A stretch of DNA of 64,000 nucleotides from Sporosarcina sp. Marseille-Q4063 (GTDB lineage: Bacteria; Bacillota; Bacilli; Bacillales_A; Planococcaceae): positions 310,001 through 374,000 of the forward strand of contig NZ_CP070502.1 in NCBI RefSeq assembly GCF_018309085.1, read 5' to 3'. The notes below the pieces were generated by a model. It was given only the letters and a program-made list of their open reading frames with translations, was not told the DNA's origin and searched no databases. Position numbers and translations under genes: made by a program. This document shows, piece by piece, positions 15,529-25,551 of this stretch; position 1 is the stretch's first letter, and each line of letters opens with the position of its first letter.

Positions 15529-16074
15529 TTATCGAATGACTGTAGCGCCTAATGTGTTTTCGAAATGACGAAGCGCCCATTCATGTCCGGCTGGATCGAA
15601 GCTGGCAACTCCTTGTTCATGTATCACGATATCAAAACCGCGATTATATGCATCGACTGAGGTATGTAAAATACAGATGTCCGTACATACACCAACCAGG
15701 TGCAGTTCAGTAATGCCGCGAGCGCGTAATCGTATTTTCAGGTCAGTACCTGCAAATGCGCTGAATCTCGTTTTATCCATCCAGTGAATTTCATCTTTAC
15801 GCTCTTCGTAGAGCTGTTGTAATGTTCCGTACAAATGACGGCCTTCAGTTCCTCGAATATTATGAGGAGGAAATTGCTTTGTTTCCGGGTGATAAGGATC
15901 ATCAACATCGTGTACATCAACCGGCATTACGACGAAATGATTGTCATCTAAAAATTCTTTAGTAAGTGTAGTAATGTACGCTTCAAGTTCGACACCTGGC
16001 TCACCGCAAGAAAGCGCGCCGTCCAATGCTACAAAATCTACTGTGTAGTCAATAACGAGTAAAGCTTTTTTCAA
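15529..16074 (-). CDS. pncA: Nicotinamidase / isochorismatase-family hydrolase
   Basis: A 181-residue cytosolic cysteine hydrolase. The catalytic triad is visible: Asp9 in LLVIDYTVDF, Lys101 in MDKTRFSAF, and Cys134 in VGVCTDICILHT. The metal-binding Asp-His residues lie in DVHDVDDPYHP (near 53-63). It matches B. subtilis PncA (YueJ), which turns nicotinamide into nicotinate for NAD salvage. Isochorismatase-like relatives with other amide substrates are the main alternative. It is monocistronic and divergent from aconitase. Confidence 0.9.
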   Translation of the reverse strand: MKKALLVIDYTVDFVALDGALSCGEPGVELEAYITTLTKEFLDDNHFVVMPVDVHDVDDPYHPETKQFPPHNIRGTEGRHLYGTLQQLYEERKDEIHWMDKTRFSAFAGTDLKIRLRARGITELHLVGVCTDICILHTSVDAYNRGFDIVIHEQGVASFDPAGHEWALRHFENTLGATVIR

Positions 16075-16383
16075 TTAACCCAACTCCTTACTAGTGATAA
16101 TTTAATGATGCCATAATAATAAGAATATGTCATCACTACATTTCATTGATGTTCATTTGAATAAAAACAGGGTATACATAACTAGTCTTGGAAATGCATC
16201 GAAAACAGTAGAAAAGGGGATGGTAACTCGAGCGGCTATAGCTAATGCAACAAGGTCATCACATTTACTTATGATAAACTATAAAGTTATTGTATTTTAC
16301 TTATGTATGAATCTATCGTATGATTAGGTAGAGAAAAGACGTGCTTAAATCGCCTTTTCATGTAGATACAAGGAGGAAACAAA
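16075..16383. other. 309-bp intergenic region between pncA and aconitase
   Basis: AT-rich, with no hairpin that looks like a riboswitch. It carries the AAGGAGG site of the aconitase gene at its right end. ATAA and TTAT half-sites at 16274-16290 are 9 bases apart, not the 7 expected of a CcpC box, so no operator is claimed. A short open frame (16127-16327) lacks a ribosome site and is judged non-coding. Confidence 0.5.
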
Positions 16384-19098
16384 ATGGCTAAAAGCAATTT
16401 ACACAACAGCCGTACTTCATTTGAACTAGATGGTAAAACGTATAATTATTACCGTCTGAAAGCAATTGAAGAAGCCGGCATTGCGAACATTTCCAAACTA
16501 CCGTATTCAATTAAAGTATTACTTGAATCCGTATTGAGACAACATGATGGTTATGTCATTAAAGACGAACACGTAGCAAATCTTGCAAAATGGGGAAATG
16601 AAGCTGATCCTAACGGTGAAGTACCATTCAAACCGTCACGTGTTATTCTTCAAGACTTCACAGGCGTTCCTGTAGTCGTTGACCTAGCTTCCCTTCGTGC
16701 GGCTATGGCTGAAATGGGTGGAGACCCGGATAAGATCAACCCTGAAATTCCGGTTGACCTTGTTATTGACCACTCCGTACAAGTAGACAGCTACGGTACT
16801 GAAGCTGCACTTCAATTAAACATGGATCTTGAATTCAAACGTAACGCTGAACGTTACCAGTTCTTAAGCTGGGCACAAAAAGCATACGACAACTACCGCG
16901 CAGTTCCACCTGCAACAGGAATCGTTCACCAAGTTAACCTTGAGTACTTGGCAAACGTTGTTCATGCGGTTGAAAACGAAGACGGCACATTCGAAGCATA
17001 TCCAGATACACTTGTTGGTACTGACTCGCATACGACGATGATCAACGGTATGGGTATTCTTGGATGGGGCGTTGGTGGTATCGAAGCTGAGGCAGGAATG
17101 CTTGGCCAACCATCATACTTCCCGCTACCTGAAGTTGTAGGCGTTAAACTGGTTGGAGATCTTCCAAACGGAACAACTGCAACAGACCTTGCATTAAAAG
17201 TAACTCAAACGCTACGTGCACACGGCGTTGTTGGTAAATTCGTTGAGTTCTTCGGACCAGGAGTTGCAGTACTTCCGCTTGCGGACCGTGCAACAATCGC
17301 TAACATGGCGCCTGAATACGGCGCTACTTGTGGATTCTTCCCTGTAGACGAGGAAACATTAGATTACATGCGTCTAACAGGTCGCGAAGAAGAACAAATT
17401 CAAGTTGTAAAACAATACCTTGTTGAAAATGATATGTTCTTTACAGTTGATAATGAAGAGCCAGTTTACTCCGAAGTTGTTGAAATCGACCTTTCTGAAA
17501 TCGAACCGAACCTTGCTGGACCGAAACGTCCTCAAGACTTGATTCCACTTTCAGATATGAGGCGCGAGTTTAACGATGCTGTTGTTGCGCCAGAAGGAAA
17601 CCAAGGTTTTGGTCTATCACCGAAAAAACTTTCTGAAAAAGCGACAATCGATTTCGAAGATGGACGTTCTGTAGAGATTAAAACAGGTGACCTTGCAATC
17701 GCTGCAATCACATCATGTACAAATACATCTAACCCATACGTTATGTTAGGTGCTGGACTTGTTGCGAAAAAAGCAGTTGAAAAAGGATTGACACCACCTG
17801 CTTACGTGAAAACATCACTTGCACCAGGTTCTAAAGTAGTTACTGGTTATTTACAAGATTCAGGGCTTCTTCCTTACATGGAGCAAATCGGATTCAACCT
17901 TGTTGGATACGGATGTACGACATGTATCGGAAACTCAGGCCCATTACTTCCTGAAATTGAGAAAGTTGTTATTGAAAATGATATGCTTCTTTCATCAGTT
18001 CTTTCCGGTAACCGTAACTTCGAAGGACGTATTCACCCACTTGTGAAAGCGAACTACTTGGCTTCACCGCCACTAGTTGTTGCTTATGCACTTGCTGGAA
18101 CAGTTGATATCGATCTTCAGAACGATCCAATCGGTCAAGATAAAGACGGATTCGACGTCTTCTTCAAAGACATTTGGCCAACAACTGAAGAAGTTGCAGA
18201 AGCTGTTAAATCAACAGTTACTCCTGAACTCTTCCGTAAAGAGTATGCACGCGTATTCACGGAAAACGAAGCATGGAACGCAATCGAAACAACTGATGAT
18301 TCATTATACGATTTCGATGAAAATTCAACATATATTCAAAACCCGCCGTTCTTCGAGGGTCTTGCAACAGAACCAGAAGATATTAAAGAATTATCAGGAC
18401 TTCGCGTCATCGGTAAATTCGGCGACTCAATCACAACGGACCATATTTCACCTGCAGGCGCAATCGGAAAAGATACGCCAGCTGGTAAATACTTGACTGA
18501 ACACGGCGTAAATCCACGCTACTTCAACTCATACGGTTCACGTCGTGGTAACCATGAAGTTATGATGCGCGGTACGTTCGCAAATATCCGTATTCGTAAC
18601 CAGATTGCTAAAGGAACAGAAGGCGGCTACACAACATACTGGCCGACAAAAGAAATCATGCCGATCTATGATGCTGCGATGAAGTATCAAGAAGATGGCA
18701 CGGGTCTTGCAATCATTACGGGTCAAGACTACGGAATGGGTTCTTCACGTGACTGGGCTGCGAAGGGTACATCACTTCTCGGCATTAAAACAGTTATCGC
18801 TGAAAGCTACGAGCGTATTCACCGTTCAAACCTTGTCATGATGGGGGTACTTCCACTTCAATTCATGAAAGGCGAAAGTGCTGAAACACTTGGCCTAACA
18901 GGTGAAGAAGCAATTAGCGTAAACATCGCAGAAGGTGTAAAACCACGCGATATTCTAAAAGTAACTGCAACAGCGAAAGACGGTTCAGTGAAAGAATTCG
19001 ACGTACTTGCACGTTTCGACTCCGATGTTGAAGTAGATTACTACCGTCACGGCGGAATTCTACAAATGGTTCTTCGTGATAAAATGAAAAATAACTAA
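16384..19098 (+). CDS. acnA: Aconitate hydratase (aconitase)
   Basis: This 904-residue enzyme (citB in B. subtilis) converts citrate to isocitrate in the TCA cycle. The 4Fe-4S cluster Cys lie in SCTNTSNPY (near residue 443) and [10 protein letters not shown] (near 509-512). The C-terminal swivel domain has the substrate-binding motif [16 protein letters not shown], and [12 protein letters not shown] is present. Length and order are those of the IRP1/AcnA class. AAGGAGG sits 9 bases before the ATG. Codon use is clearly optimised (few rare codons), as expected for a highly expressed gene. A terminator follows at once. Confidence 0.98.
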   Translation: MAKSNLHNSRTSFELDGKTYNYYRLKAIEEAGIANISKLPYSIKVLLESVLRQHDGYVIKDEHVANLAKWGNEADPNGEVPFKPSRVILQDFTGVPVVVDLASLRAAMAEMGGDPDKINPEIPVDLVIDHSVQVDSYGTEAALQLNMDLEFKRNAERYQFLSWAQKAYDNYRAVPPATGIVHQVNLEYLANVVHAVENEDGTFEAYPDTLVGTDSHTTMINGMGILGWGVGGIEAEAGMLGQPSYFPLPEVVGVKLVGDLPNGTTATDLALKVTQTLRAHGVVGKFVEFFGPGVAVLPLADRATIANMAPEYGATCGFFPVDEETLDYMRLTGREEEQIQVVKQYLVENDMFFTVDNEEPVYSEVVEIDLSEIEPNLAGPKRPQDLIPLSDMRREFNDAVVAPEGNQGFGLSPKKLSEKATIDFEDGRSVEIKTGDLAIAAITSCTNTSNPYVMLGAGLVAKKAVEKGLTPPAYVKTSLAPGSKVVTGYLQDSGLLPYMEQIGFNLVGYGCTTCIGNSGPLLPEIEKVVIENDMLLSSVLSGNRNFEGRIHPLVKANYLASPPLVVAYALAGTVDIDLQNDPIGQDKDGFDVFFKDIWPTTEEVAEAVKSTVTPELFRKEYARVFTENEAWNAIETTDDSLYDFDENSTYIQNPPFFEGLATEPEDIKELSGLRVIGKFGDSITTDHISPAGAIGKDTPAGKYLTEHGVNPRYFNSYGSRRGNHEVMMRGTFANIRIRNQIAKGTEGGYTTYWPTKEIMPIYDAAMKYQEDGTGLAIITGQDYGMGSSRDWAAKGTSLLGIKTVIAESYERIHRSNLVMMGVLPLQFMKGESAETLGLTGEEAISVNIAEGVKPRDILKVTATAKDGSVKEFDVLARFDSDVEVDYYRHGGILQMVLRDKMKNN

Positions 19099-19110
19099 TT
19101 TATATTTAGA

Positions 19111-19140
19111 AGGTGTCCGAGTTAATCGGGCACCTTTTTT
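19111..19140 (+). terminator. Terminator after aconitase gene
   Basis: AGGTGTCCGA and TCGGGCACCT pair around GTTAA and are followed by TTTTTT. Confidence 0.93.
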
Positions 19141-19235
19141 AATTTCGTGTAAAAATAGCCAAGTAATGGCTGTTCTAACCTTTGGACAGCTTTTTTCGTA
19201 ACCCTTTTGTTATAATAGACATAGAGGTGAGTGCT

Positions 19236-19661
19236 TTGTTTATTAGCGAAAAGGAAATTGAAATCAGATATGCGGAGACAGACCAGATGGGTGTTGTCTA
19301 TCACGCGAATTACTTAGTGTGGATGGAAATCGGGCGAACGAAGATTATCGAGGACTTGGGTTTTACATATGCCGGACTTGAGGCTGATGGTTATATATCA
19401 CCCGTCATCGATTTATCCATTCAATATAAATCGTCGATGAAATATGGTCAAAAGGCAATGGTTCGCACGTGGATTGAGTCGCACGGTCGATTGCGGACGA
19501 TATACGGGTACGAGATTGTCCATGAGGACGGCACAATTGCGGCAACCGCTACATCGGAACACGTCCTGGTGAAAAAGGAATCATTCCGTCCAGTATCTCT
19601 TGCAAAAATAGCACCAGATTGGGACTTGAAATATAAAGAAATTAGGCGGCATAAAGACTAA
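19236..19661 (+). CDS. yneP: YneP-like acyl-CoA thioesterase (hotdog fold)
   Basis: A 141-residue hotdog-fold protein: VRYAETDQMG-type motif (IRYAETDQMGVVYHANYLVW) with the catalytic Asp, as in the 4-hydroxybenzoyl-CoA/YbgC thioesterase family. It would hydrolyse a cytosolic acyl-CoA; the substrate is unknown. The TTG at 19236 (LFISEKEIE) follows GAGGTGAG; a longer frame from 19182 lies upstream of that site and the promoter (extended -10 TGTTATAAT, 19208-19216). It overlaps yneQ by one base. The citB-yneP-yneQ order matches B. subtilis. Confidence 0.88.
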   Translation: MFISEKEIEIRYAETDQMGVVYHANYLVWMEIGRTKIIEDLGFTYAGLEADGYISPVIDLSIQYKSSMKYGQKAMVRTWIESHGRLRTIYGYEIVHEDGTIAATATSEHVLVKKESFRPVSLAKIAPDWDLKYKEIRRHKD

Positions 19662-19963
19662 TGGCTTTTGGGATTAAAAGAGATGAACTAATTGCATGGA
19701 AAAAAGCCGTTCGTAACAGAGAAATGGCATTTCTGACTCATTATTGGATCGATGAGCGATTTCCGGGTTGTAAAACTGTGACCAAGGCCGGGTGTTCCGA
19801 CATTGAAAAACTTAGTCAGTGGGGAGAACGTTACGGATTGAAACGCGAATGGATTGATATGCGTGATGACTATCCGCATTTTGATTTATTTGGGGAGCAT
19901 GAGAAAAGAATATTGCTAAGTGAAGGATTATCCGCCCAATTAAAACGGTTTGGATTGCTATAA
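19661..19963 (+). CDS. yneQ: YneQ-like conserved protein
   Basis: A 100-residue soluble protein starting MAFGIKRDELIAWK. Conserved features visible are LTHYWIDERFPGCKTVTKAGC and EKLSQWGERYGL. The ATG overlaps the yneP stop (TAATG). Identity rests on size, opening sequence and position after yneP. No function is known. A terminator follows, and in B. subtilis the next gene would be yneR; here a 12-kb block intervenes. Confidence 0.82.
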   Translation: MAFGIKRDELIAWKKAVRNREMAFLTHYWIDERFPGCKTVTKAGCSDIEKLSQWGERYGLKREWIDMRDDYPHFDLFGEHEKRILLSEGLSAQLKRFGLL

Positions 19964-19970
19964 TTTTGAA

Positions 19971-20001
19971 AACGTGAAGCAATTACGCTTCACGTTTTTT
20001 T
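19971..20001 (+). terminator. Terminator after yneQ
   Basis: AACGTGAAGC and GCTTCACGTT pair around AATTAC and are followed by a run of T. Confidence 0.92.
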
Positions 20002-20101
20002 GTTGAAATAAATTTTTGTCGTCATCCCCTATAGATGTCATTCAATTCCGAACATTGTTATGCTAAACTTATAGAAAAGAAGGTTTCGGAGGTGATAGCT
20101 G

Positions 20102-23100
20102 ATGGACCACACGCTTGTATTACAATCAAAACTAATTCCACCAACTCCCCCATCGTCCTATATGCGAAGAGCATCCTTTATAAAAAAAATGAAAGCATCA
20201 GAACGCGTTAAATTGACCCTTTTGCACAGCGGCGCAGGCTACGGCAAGAGTTCTGGTCTCGCTTCCTATTTCACGGATACGCGTGCTAATTTTTCTTGGT
20301 ATTCAATTACAGAAGAGGATGATGATATTCTCCCATTTATTACGTACCTCACACATAGCATTAGTCAGGTTAGTCCGAATTTCGGACATTCCCTAGAGGA
20401 ATGGGAAACGCCTTCTATGTATCCGAAAGAAGCAGATCTGAATCATTGGCTTGCCTTGTTCATTAATGAACTATGTGAAATTGAAGAATCAACTTCAATT
20501 GTCATTGACGATTTTCACATTGTAGACCATGTATTTCAGATCAATTACATGATGGAAAAAATAATAGAATTCCTTCCTTCTCATATTCACTTAATTGTCG
20601 CAACTCGAAATCGCCCGAAATGGTCTAGTCTCAATAAGCTGAAATTGACTTCCCAGTTATGCGAAATAGCAGAAGAGGAATTCACTTTTTCCACTGAAGA
20701 AATCATTGTGTTCTTTGAAGATTATTTTGACAAAGTTTTATCTCTTGAAGAGGCAAAAAAGATTGAGGAAATGACTGAGGGCTGGGCAATCGCAATTAAT
20801 CTGCTAGCCCTGCATATGATGGATTCAGAAATTCCTTTATCATCTGTTATGAAACCTGCTTTACATGAGCTTTTTTCCTATTTATCGGAGGAAGTATTTC
20901 AAAACATGTCCGAAAAAGAACAGCATTGGCTTCTATTATTCTCCATATTTCCGGTAATTTCTACTCAGCTTGTAATCGACTTTTACGGTGACCAAGCGGC
21001 GAATCGATTGCTGGAATTTGTTGAAAAGCATGTATTCATTCAGCCATTTAGCGAAGAAGGAACTTACCGTTATCATGCACTTTTTCAACAATTCCTTGAA
21101 ACAAAATGGCTTTCAATAAAAAGTAAGCAATTTACTGCAATGCACAAGAAAGCGGCTCTATACTACAAAAATAAACATAATCCAGGACAAGCTGTTTATC
21201 ATGCCATTAAGAGTGCGGATGATCATTTTATAGGAGAAATGGTAGCTGAAATGGGCGCGGCGCTAGTAACATCGGGGCAATTTGATTGGCTTCTGGACAC
21301 AATTAAGGAATTACCTGATGAGATTAAAGACTTGTATTATCCTCTACATTACTATGAGGGTGAAGCCCACCGCTACCGAGCTTACTACGAAAAAGCGCGA
21401 CTTGCTTACACCGCGTGCCTTCATTTAGCAGAACAAAATAACGATGCTTATTTTCAAAGCCGGGCTAATGCCGGGATTGCTCATATATATCTAGACACGA
21501 TACAACCAGGCAAGGCGAAGGCTTTTTTACAAGAGGCGATTTCTTTTGCGCAAAAGAGTAAAAAGGTAAGTTTTCACGAGATGGAAATGCATAAACGACA
21601 ATTTGCGGAAAACCTCGCGAATCTTGGGAAAGCCGCCGAAGCTGCTAACTGGGTGGAAACCGAAAAGATGGATAAAACCATACTTCGTGAAGGAAATCTT
21701 GATGCTCGAATATTGCTCCGAACAGGAAAATTAACCGATGCAAGAGAAGTTCTGAGCGAACGAATGGTAGGTAATTTCACATTGCCAGACGCGCACCGTG
21801 AAACCGATGTGCTGCTCTCCCTTATCTATTCAATGACTGGCCAAGCTGGACTCGCAATGGAAAGTGCAGCAAAAGGAATTGCACTTGGGAAAAGGGAAAA
21901 ATCTGGTTTTGCCGAAGCTGTCGGGTGGATTCGGCTAGGTCATGCAAAAGTATTGCAAGATCCTTTTGAGTTAACCGATCCGGAATCGGATTATGTGCAT
22001 GCCATTACAAAAATGGATGAATTAAATGTTTCCCGCGGGAAAGCGGAGCCACTCATGGGATTGTCTATATTAAAAGCGCGGCAAGGTCTTTTTATGGAAG
22101 CGATACAATACGGTGAAACTGGGTTGCGTGAAACTGAAAAAGTGAATGACGGTTGGTTATCTGGACTTATTCGAATCGGTCTGGCTATTGTCCATTTTTA
22201 TGCAAAAAACTTTAATGAATCTGCGGGGCATTCCAATACGGCAAAAAATCTTTTCAGGGAATGCGGTGATACGTACGGTGAAATGGTCGCATCTTTTTGG
22301 CTGATGAAAATTTATGATAAATCAGACCAGCCGATATATTTTTCCGAAGAGGCAAAACATTTCTCAACTTTGTGCATTCATCATAAATATTTCTTTTACC
22401 TAACGACAAATACGCTATTCAGTCCATTTGATATGCAGACAATTTATCCTTTGTTCTCACGGGCAGCAAGCGAAAATAAAGGTCATCCTGCCGTTCAACA
22501 AATTGCAACACAACTGAATCTACAGGATGTAACTGACAATCCGGGCTATACAATCACTGTTCAACTAATGGGGCCTTTTAAAATCATGCTTGGCTTGGAA
22601 GAGGTAGAGGAACGACGCTGGCAACGGGACAAGTCTAAAGAACTTTTTGTATATTTATTATTAAACCGAGAACGTTATATTTCAAAAGATGAAATCATGC
22701 GCGAACTTTGGGGGGATGCGGATGAGAAAAGTGCGGATCGGGACTTCAAAGTTGCGTTAAATGGTTTGTTAAAGGTAATCGAACCACATAGAGGCGTTAG
22801 AAAACCATCCTTTTTCATATTACGAAAGCAAGCAATGTATCGATTAAATCCGCACGCTGTAATTCGAAGTGACTTGTATCGTTTTCAATTCTTTTTGGAG
22901 CTTGGATTATCTGAACGTTCGCCCACAATCGCTGTAGAACAGCTATTAAAAGCAAGCTCAATTTATAACGGTCATTTATTCGACGAGAAACTAGGGCTCA
23001 GATGGATTGCTGAAGAGCGTGAAAGGGTCCAACAACAATATATACAACTTCTTGAACGGCTTGCACAAACATATACAAGGCTGAAGGAATTCGGAAAAAC

Positions 23101-23308
23101 AATCTTTTGGGCAGAGAAAATCCTTCGTATCGATTACACATGGGAGGAAGCATACAGGTTACTTATGTATGCGAACTATCAATTGCAAAACCGAGCACAA
23201 TCCGTTAAATGGTACAAAAAATGTAGCGATGTGCTTGAAGATGAACTGAACATCGCGCCAATGGAAACAACGGAGGAAATGTATAAGATAATCATGAATG
23301 AATTGTAG
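20102..23308 (+). CDS. Large MalT-like ATPase / BTAD transcriptional activator
   Basis: A 1068-residue regulator. The N-terminus is a STAND-type P-loop ATPase with Walker A SGAGYGKSS (43-51) and a Walker B-like VIDDFHIV near 140. A helical TPR-like region spans roughly 350-790. From about 815 (TVQLMGPFKIML) comes an OmpR-type winged helix (KELFVYLLLNRERYISKDEI, LWGD), followed by a bacterial transcriptional activator domain to the end. Members of this class act as ligand- or ATP-switched activators. A GGAGGTGAT site precedes the ATG. It lies 112 bp upstream of, and in line with, the importer and acyl-CoA enzyme genes, so it most likely activates them in response to the imported compound. The ligand is unknown. 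Confidence 0.9.
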   Translation: MDHTLVLQSKLIPPTPPSSYMRRASFIKKMKASERVKLTLLHSGAGYGKSSGLASYFTDTRANFSWYSITEEDDDILPFITYLTHSISQVSPNFGHSLEEWETPSMYPKEADLNHWLALFINELCEIEESTSIVIDDFHIVDHVFQINYMMEKIIEFLPSHIHLIVATRNRPKWSSLNKLKLTSQLCEIAEEEFTFSTEEIIVFFEDYFDKVLSLEEAKKIEEMTEGWAIAINLLALHMMDSEIPLSSVMKPALHELFSYLSEEVFQNMSEKEQHWLLLFSIFPVISTQLVIDFYGDQAANRLLEFVEKHVFIQPFSEEGTYRYHALFQQFLETKWLSIKSKQFTAMHKKAALYYKNKHNPGQAVYHAIKSADDHFIGEMVAEMGAALVTSGQFDWLLDTIKELPDEIKDLYYPLHYYEGEAHRYRAYYEKARLAYTACLHLAEQNNDAYFQSRANAGIAHIYLDTIQPGKAKAFLQEAISFAQKSKKVSFHEMEMHKRQFAENLANLGKAAEAANWVETEKMDKTILREGNLDARILLRTGKLTDAREVLSERMVGNFTLPDAHRETDVLLSLIYSMTGQAGLAMESAAKGIALGKREKSGFAEAVGWIRLGHAKVLQDPFELTDPESDYVHAITKMDELNVSRGKAEPLMGLSILKARQGLFMEAIQYGETGLRETEKVNDGWLSGLIRIGLAIVHFYAKNFNESAGHSNTAKNLFRECGDTYGEMVASFWLMKIYDKSDQPIYFSEEAKHFSTLCIHHKYFFYLTTNTLFSPFDMQTIYPLFSRAASENKGHPAVQQIATQLNLQDVTDNPGYTITVQLMGPFKIMLGLEEVEERRWQRDKSKELFVYLLLNRERYISKDEIMRELWGDADEKSADRDFKVALNGLLKVIEPHRGVRKPSFFILRKQAMYRLNPHAVIRSDLYRFQFFLELGLSERSPTIAVEQLLKASSIYNGHLFDEKLGLRWIAEERERVQQQYIQLLERLAQTYTRLKEFGKTIFWAEKILRIDYTWEEAYRLLMYANYQLQNRAQSVKWYKKCSDVLEDELNIAPMETTEEMYKIIMNEL

Positions 23309-23420
23309 GAGGCGGTATATACTGCTTCCTTTTTTGCAACTCATTTGTAACTCCTATTCTATAAAATAATAGTTAGTAAGAAAGCGTTCGCAATAGAATA
23401 GAAGAGAGAGGGGTTTATTT

Positions 23421-24656
23421 ATGAAAAAGAAATCGTGGTTGATAGCTTTATTGGCTCTTGTATTGATAATCAGTACGGCATGCAGCGAAGATTCTGGAAA
23501 AGAATCAGATGAAAAGGACGAGAAACCCGGTGACAAGACTGAAGAAGCCGGCACTATCAAAATCGGCGTGCTCGCTTCACTTACAGGGGCTTTAGAATCG
23601 TATGGAAAACAAACAAAACAAGGCTTTGAATTAGGAGTGGAATATGCAACGGACGGCACAAATGAAGTTGCCGGTAAAAAAATTGAAATCGTCTTTGAAG
23701 ACACAGAAACAGATCCAGTTGTCGCGGTACAAAAAGCGACGAAATTACTTGAAGATGATGAAGTCGACTTCCTCGTCGGATCTTCAAGTTCAGGCGATAC
23801 ACTTGCAGTTCTTCCGCTAGCAGAAGAATACGAGAAAATTATGATTGTTGAACCGGCAGTTGCTGATAGTATAACAGGTTCCGAGTTTAATCCGTTCATT
23901 TTCAGAACAGGACGTAACTCTTCCCAAGATGCCGTTGCAGGCGCAGCAGCGATTGCAAAACCAGGCGTGAAAATCGCGACATTTGCACCCGATTACTCCT
24001 TTGGTTGGGACGGGGTAGCTGCATTTAAAAAGGCGGCAGAAGATCTTGGAGCAGAAGTCGTGCTCGAAGAATTTGCAGATCCAGCAGCTACCGATTTCAC
24101 TTCGAACTTACAAAAAATCATCGAAGAAAAACCCGACTATCTATTTGTCGTCTGGGCAGGTGCAAACTCACCTTGGAATCAAATTTCTGATTTAAAAATG
24201 CAAGAAAAGGGCATTAAAATTTCAACCGGAGCACCAGATATTCCAGCACTTTCAATAATGGAACCACTTGTCGGAATGGAAGGGTTTTCTGTTTACTATC
24301 ATACGCTTCCGGATAATGAAATCAATGATTGGCTAGTTAAAGAACATAAAGAACGTTATAACGGCGATGTTCCAGACCTATTTACGCCCGGAGGCATGAC
24401 AGCTGCCATCGCAATTGTGGAAGCCTTGAAAAATTCTGAAGGAGATGCTGACGGCAATAAAATGATTGAAATCATGGAAGGCATGTCGTTCGAAACGCCT
24501 AAAGGGACCATGACCTTCCGGGAAGAAGATCACCAAGCGCTTCAGACGCTTTACTCTATTAAGCTTGAAAAACAAGACGGTGTTGATTATCCAGTTCCGG
24601 TACTTATCCGCGAATTGTCACCGTCCGAAACAGAACCGCCGATTATGAACAAATAA
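23421..24656 (+). CDS. Branched-chain amino acid-type ABC transporter substrate-binding lipoprotein
   Basis: A 411-residue lipoprotein (signal peptide with lipobox STAC near residue 20, then a charged linker). Its domain is the LivJ/type-I periplasmic-binding fold: IKIGVLASLTGALESYGKQ, VEIVFEDTETDP-like strand, LVGSSSSGDTLAVLPLAEE. This family binds Leu/Ile/Val but also amides, urea and aromatic or carboxylic acids, so the substrate is open. The neighbours encode acyl-CoA enzymes rather than amino acid enzymes, suggesting an organic acid or ester. An 18-bp inverted repeat separates it from the ATPase genes. Confidence 0.92.
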   Translation: MKKKSWLIALLALVLIISTACSEDSGKESDEKDEKPGDKTEEAGTIKIGVLASLTGALESYGKQTKQGFELGVEYATDGTNEVAGKKIEIVFEDTETDPVVAVQKATKLLEDDEVDFLVGSSSSGDTLAVLPLAEEYEKIMIVEPAVADSITGSEFNPFIFRTGRNSSQDAVAGAAAIAKPGVKIATFAPDYSFGWDGVAAFKKAAEDLGAEVVLEEFADPAATDFTSNLQKIIEEKPDYLFVVWAGANSPWNQISDLKMQEKGIKISTGAPDIPALSIMEPLVGMEGFSVYYHTLPDNEINDWLVKEHKERYNGDVPDLFTPGGMTAAIAIVEALKNSEGDADGNKMIEIMEGMSFETPKGTMTFREEDHQALQTLYSIKLEKQDGVDYPVPVLIRELSPSETEPPIMNK

Positions 24657-24688
24657 AAATACGGGTCAGTCCGAGAAAACGGACTGGT

Positions 24689-24754
24689 CCCTCTCCAGCT
24701 GATAAACCGCATTTATCAGCAGGATGATAAAACTTATTTATCAGCTGGAGAGGG
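24689..24754 (+). repeat. 18-bp perfect inverted repeat between binding-protein and ATPase genes
   Basis: Positions 24689-24706 (CCCTCTCCAGCTGATAAA) and 24737-24754 are exact inverted copies around a 30-base loop. A weaker hairpin (GGTCAGTCCG/CGGACTGGTCC, 24664-24690) precedes it. There is no T-run, so it is not a normal terminator. Such stems after a binding-protein gene usually protect its mRNA and lower expression of the membrane components; that role is inferred. Confidence 0.8.
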
Positions 24755-24777
24755 AAACATGCCAAGGAGGGAATTAA

Positions 24778-25551
24778 ATGGAACCCATTTTAAAAACCGA
24801 AAATCTAACAATTCGTTTCGGCGGCCATACAGCTGTCAATCGAGTAAATTTTGAAATGCCTGAAAAACACTTCAAATCTATCATCGGACCGAACGGGGCG
24901 GGGAAAACGACATTCTTTAATTTAATCAGCGGGGAATTAAAACCAACGGAAGGCGAGGTTTTTTTCAAAGGGGAGGCACTAGGTAATTCTTCTGCTGTTT
25001 CAAGAACCCGAAAAGGATTAGGTCGTTCATTTCAAATTACAAATGTCTTTCCGAACCTGACTGTCTTGGAAAACGTACGCCTTGCCGTTCAATCAAAAGA
25101 GAAAATCAGATATCAGATGTTACGCCATTTCATCAACTATACAAAATTGACGGAAGAAGCAGAAGAGTTATTGGATCTTGTGCTGTTGACTGGTAAAGAA
25201 TTTGTTCTGGCAAGTCAACTTTCTCATGGAGAAAAGAGAAAGTTGGAAATCGCGATGTTGTTAGCATTGGACACAGAGGTACTTCTTCTCGATGAACCAA
25301 CAGCTGGGATGTCACTGGAGGAAGTACCTGCCATTCTGGACGTCATTCGTCAAATTAAAAACACGGGAAATAAGACGATTTTATTAATCGAACACAAAAT
25401 GGATTTGATTCTCGATTTATCGGACTCTATCATGGTGTTATTTAACGGTAAGTTATTAGCAGACGGAAGTCCAAAGGAGATTATGGATAATGAAACGGTC
25501 CAAAACGCTTACTTAGGAGGCTTGCATGATGAAAACCTTGCTGAAAGTTGA
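24778..25551 (+). CDS. LivG-type ABC transporter ATP-binding protein
   Basis: A 257-residue ATPase with Walker A GPNGAGKTT near residue 37, LGRSFQITNVFPNLTVLENV (Q-loop region), signature LSHGEKRKLEIA near 148, and Walker B VLLLDEPTAGMS. This is the LivG pattern of branched-chain-type importers. GGAGG precedes the ATG. It overlaps the LivF-type gene by 26 bases. It should power uptake of the ligand bound by the upstream lipoprotein. Confidence 0.92.
   Translation: MEPILKTENLTIRFGGHTAVNRVNFEMPEKHFKSIIGPNGAGKTTFFNLISGELKPTEGEVFFKGEALGNSSAVSRTRKGLGRSFQITNVFPNLTVLENVRLAVQSKEKIRYQMLRHFINYTKLTEEAEELLDLVLLTGKEFVLASQLSHGEKRKLEIAMLLALDTEVLLLDEPTAGMSLEEVPAILDVIRQIKNTGNKTILLIEHKMDLILDLSDSIMVLFNGKLLADGSPKEIMDNETVQNAYLGGLHDENLAES

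Noticed and set aside
16274..16290. Possible CcpC-like half-sites before aconitase
   Set aside because: ATAA and TTAT are 9 bases apart, not 7, and the sequence is AT-rich enough for chance.
16127..16327. Open frame of 66 codons between pncA and aconitase
   Set aside because: No ribosome site before the ATG, no family resemblance, and it overlaps the likely promoter region of aconitase.
23354..23899. Open frame antisense to the binding-protein gene
   Set aside because: Ser/Pro-rich translation typical of a reverse-strand shadow; the plus strand has clear lipoprotein and LivJ motifs.
24689..24754. Rho-independent terminator between binding protein and ATPase genes
   Set aside because: The stem is perfect but no T-run follows, and the downstream genes have no visible promoter of their own.
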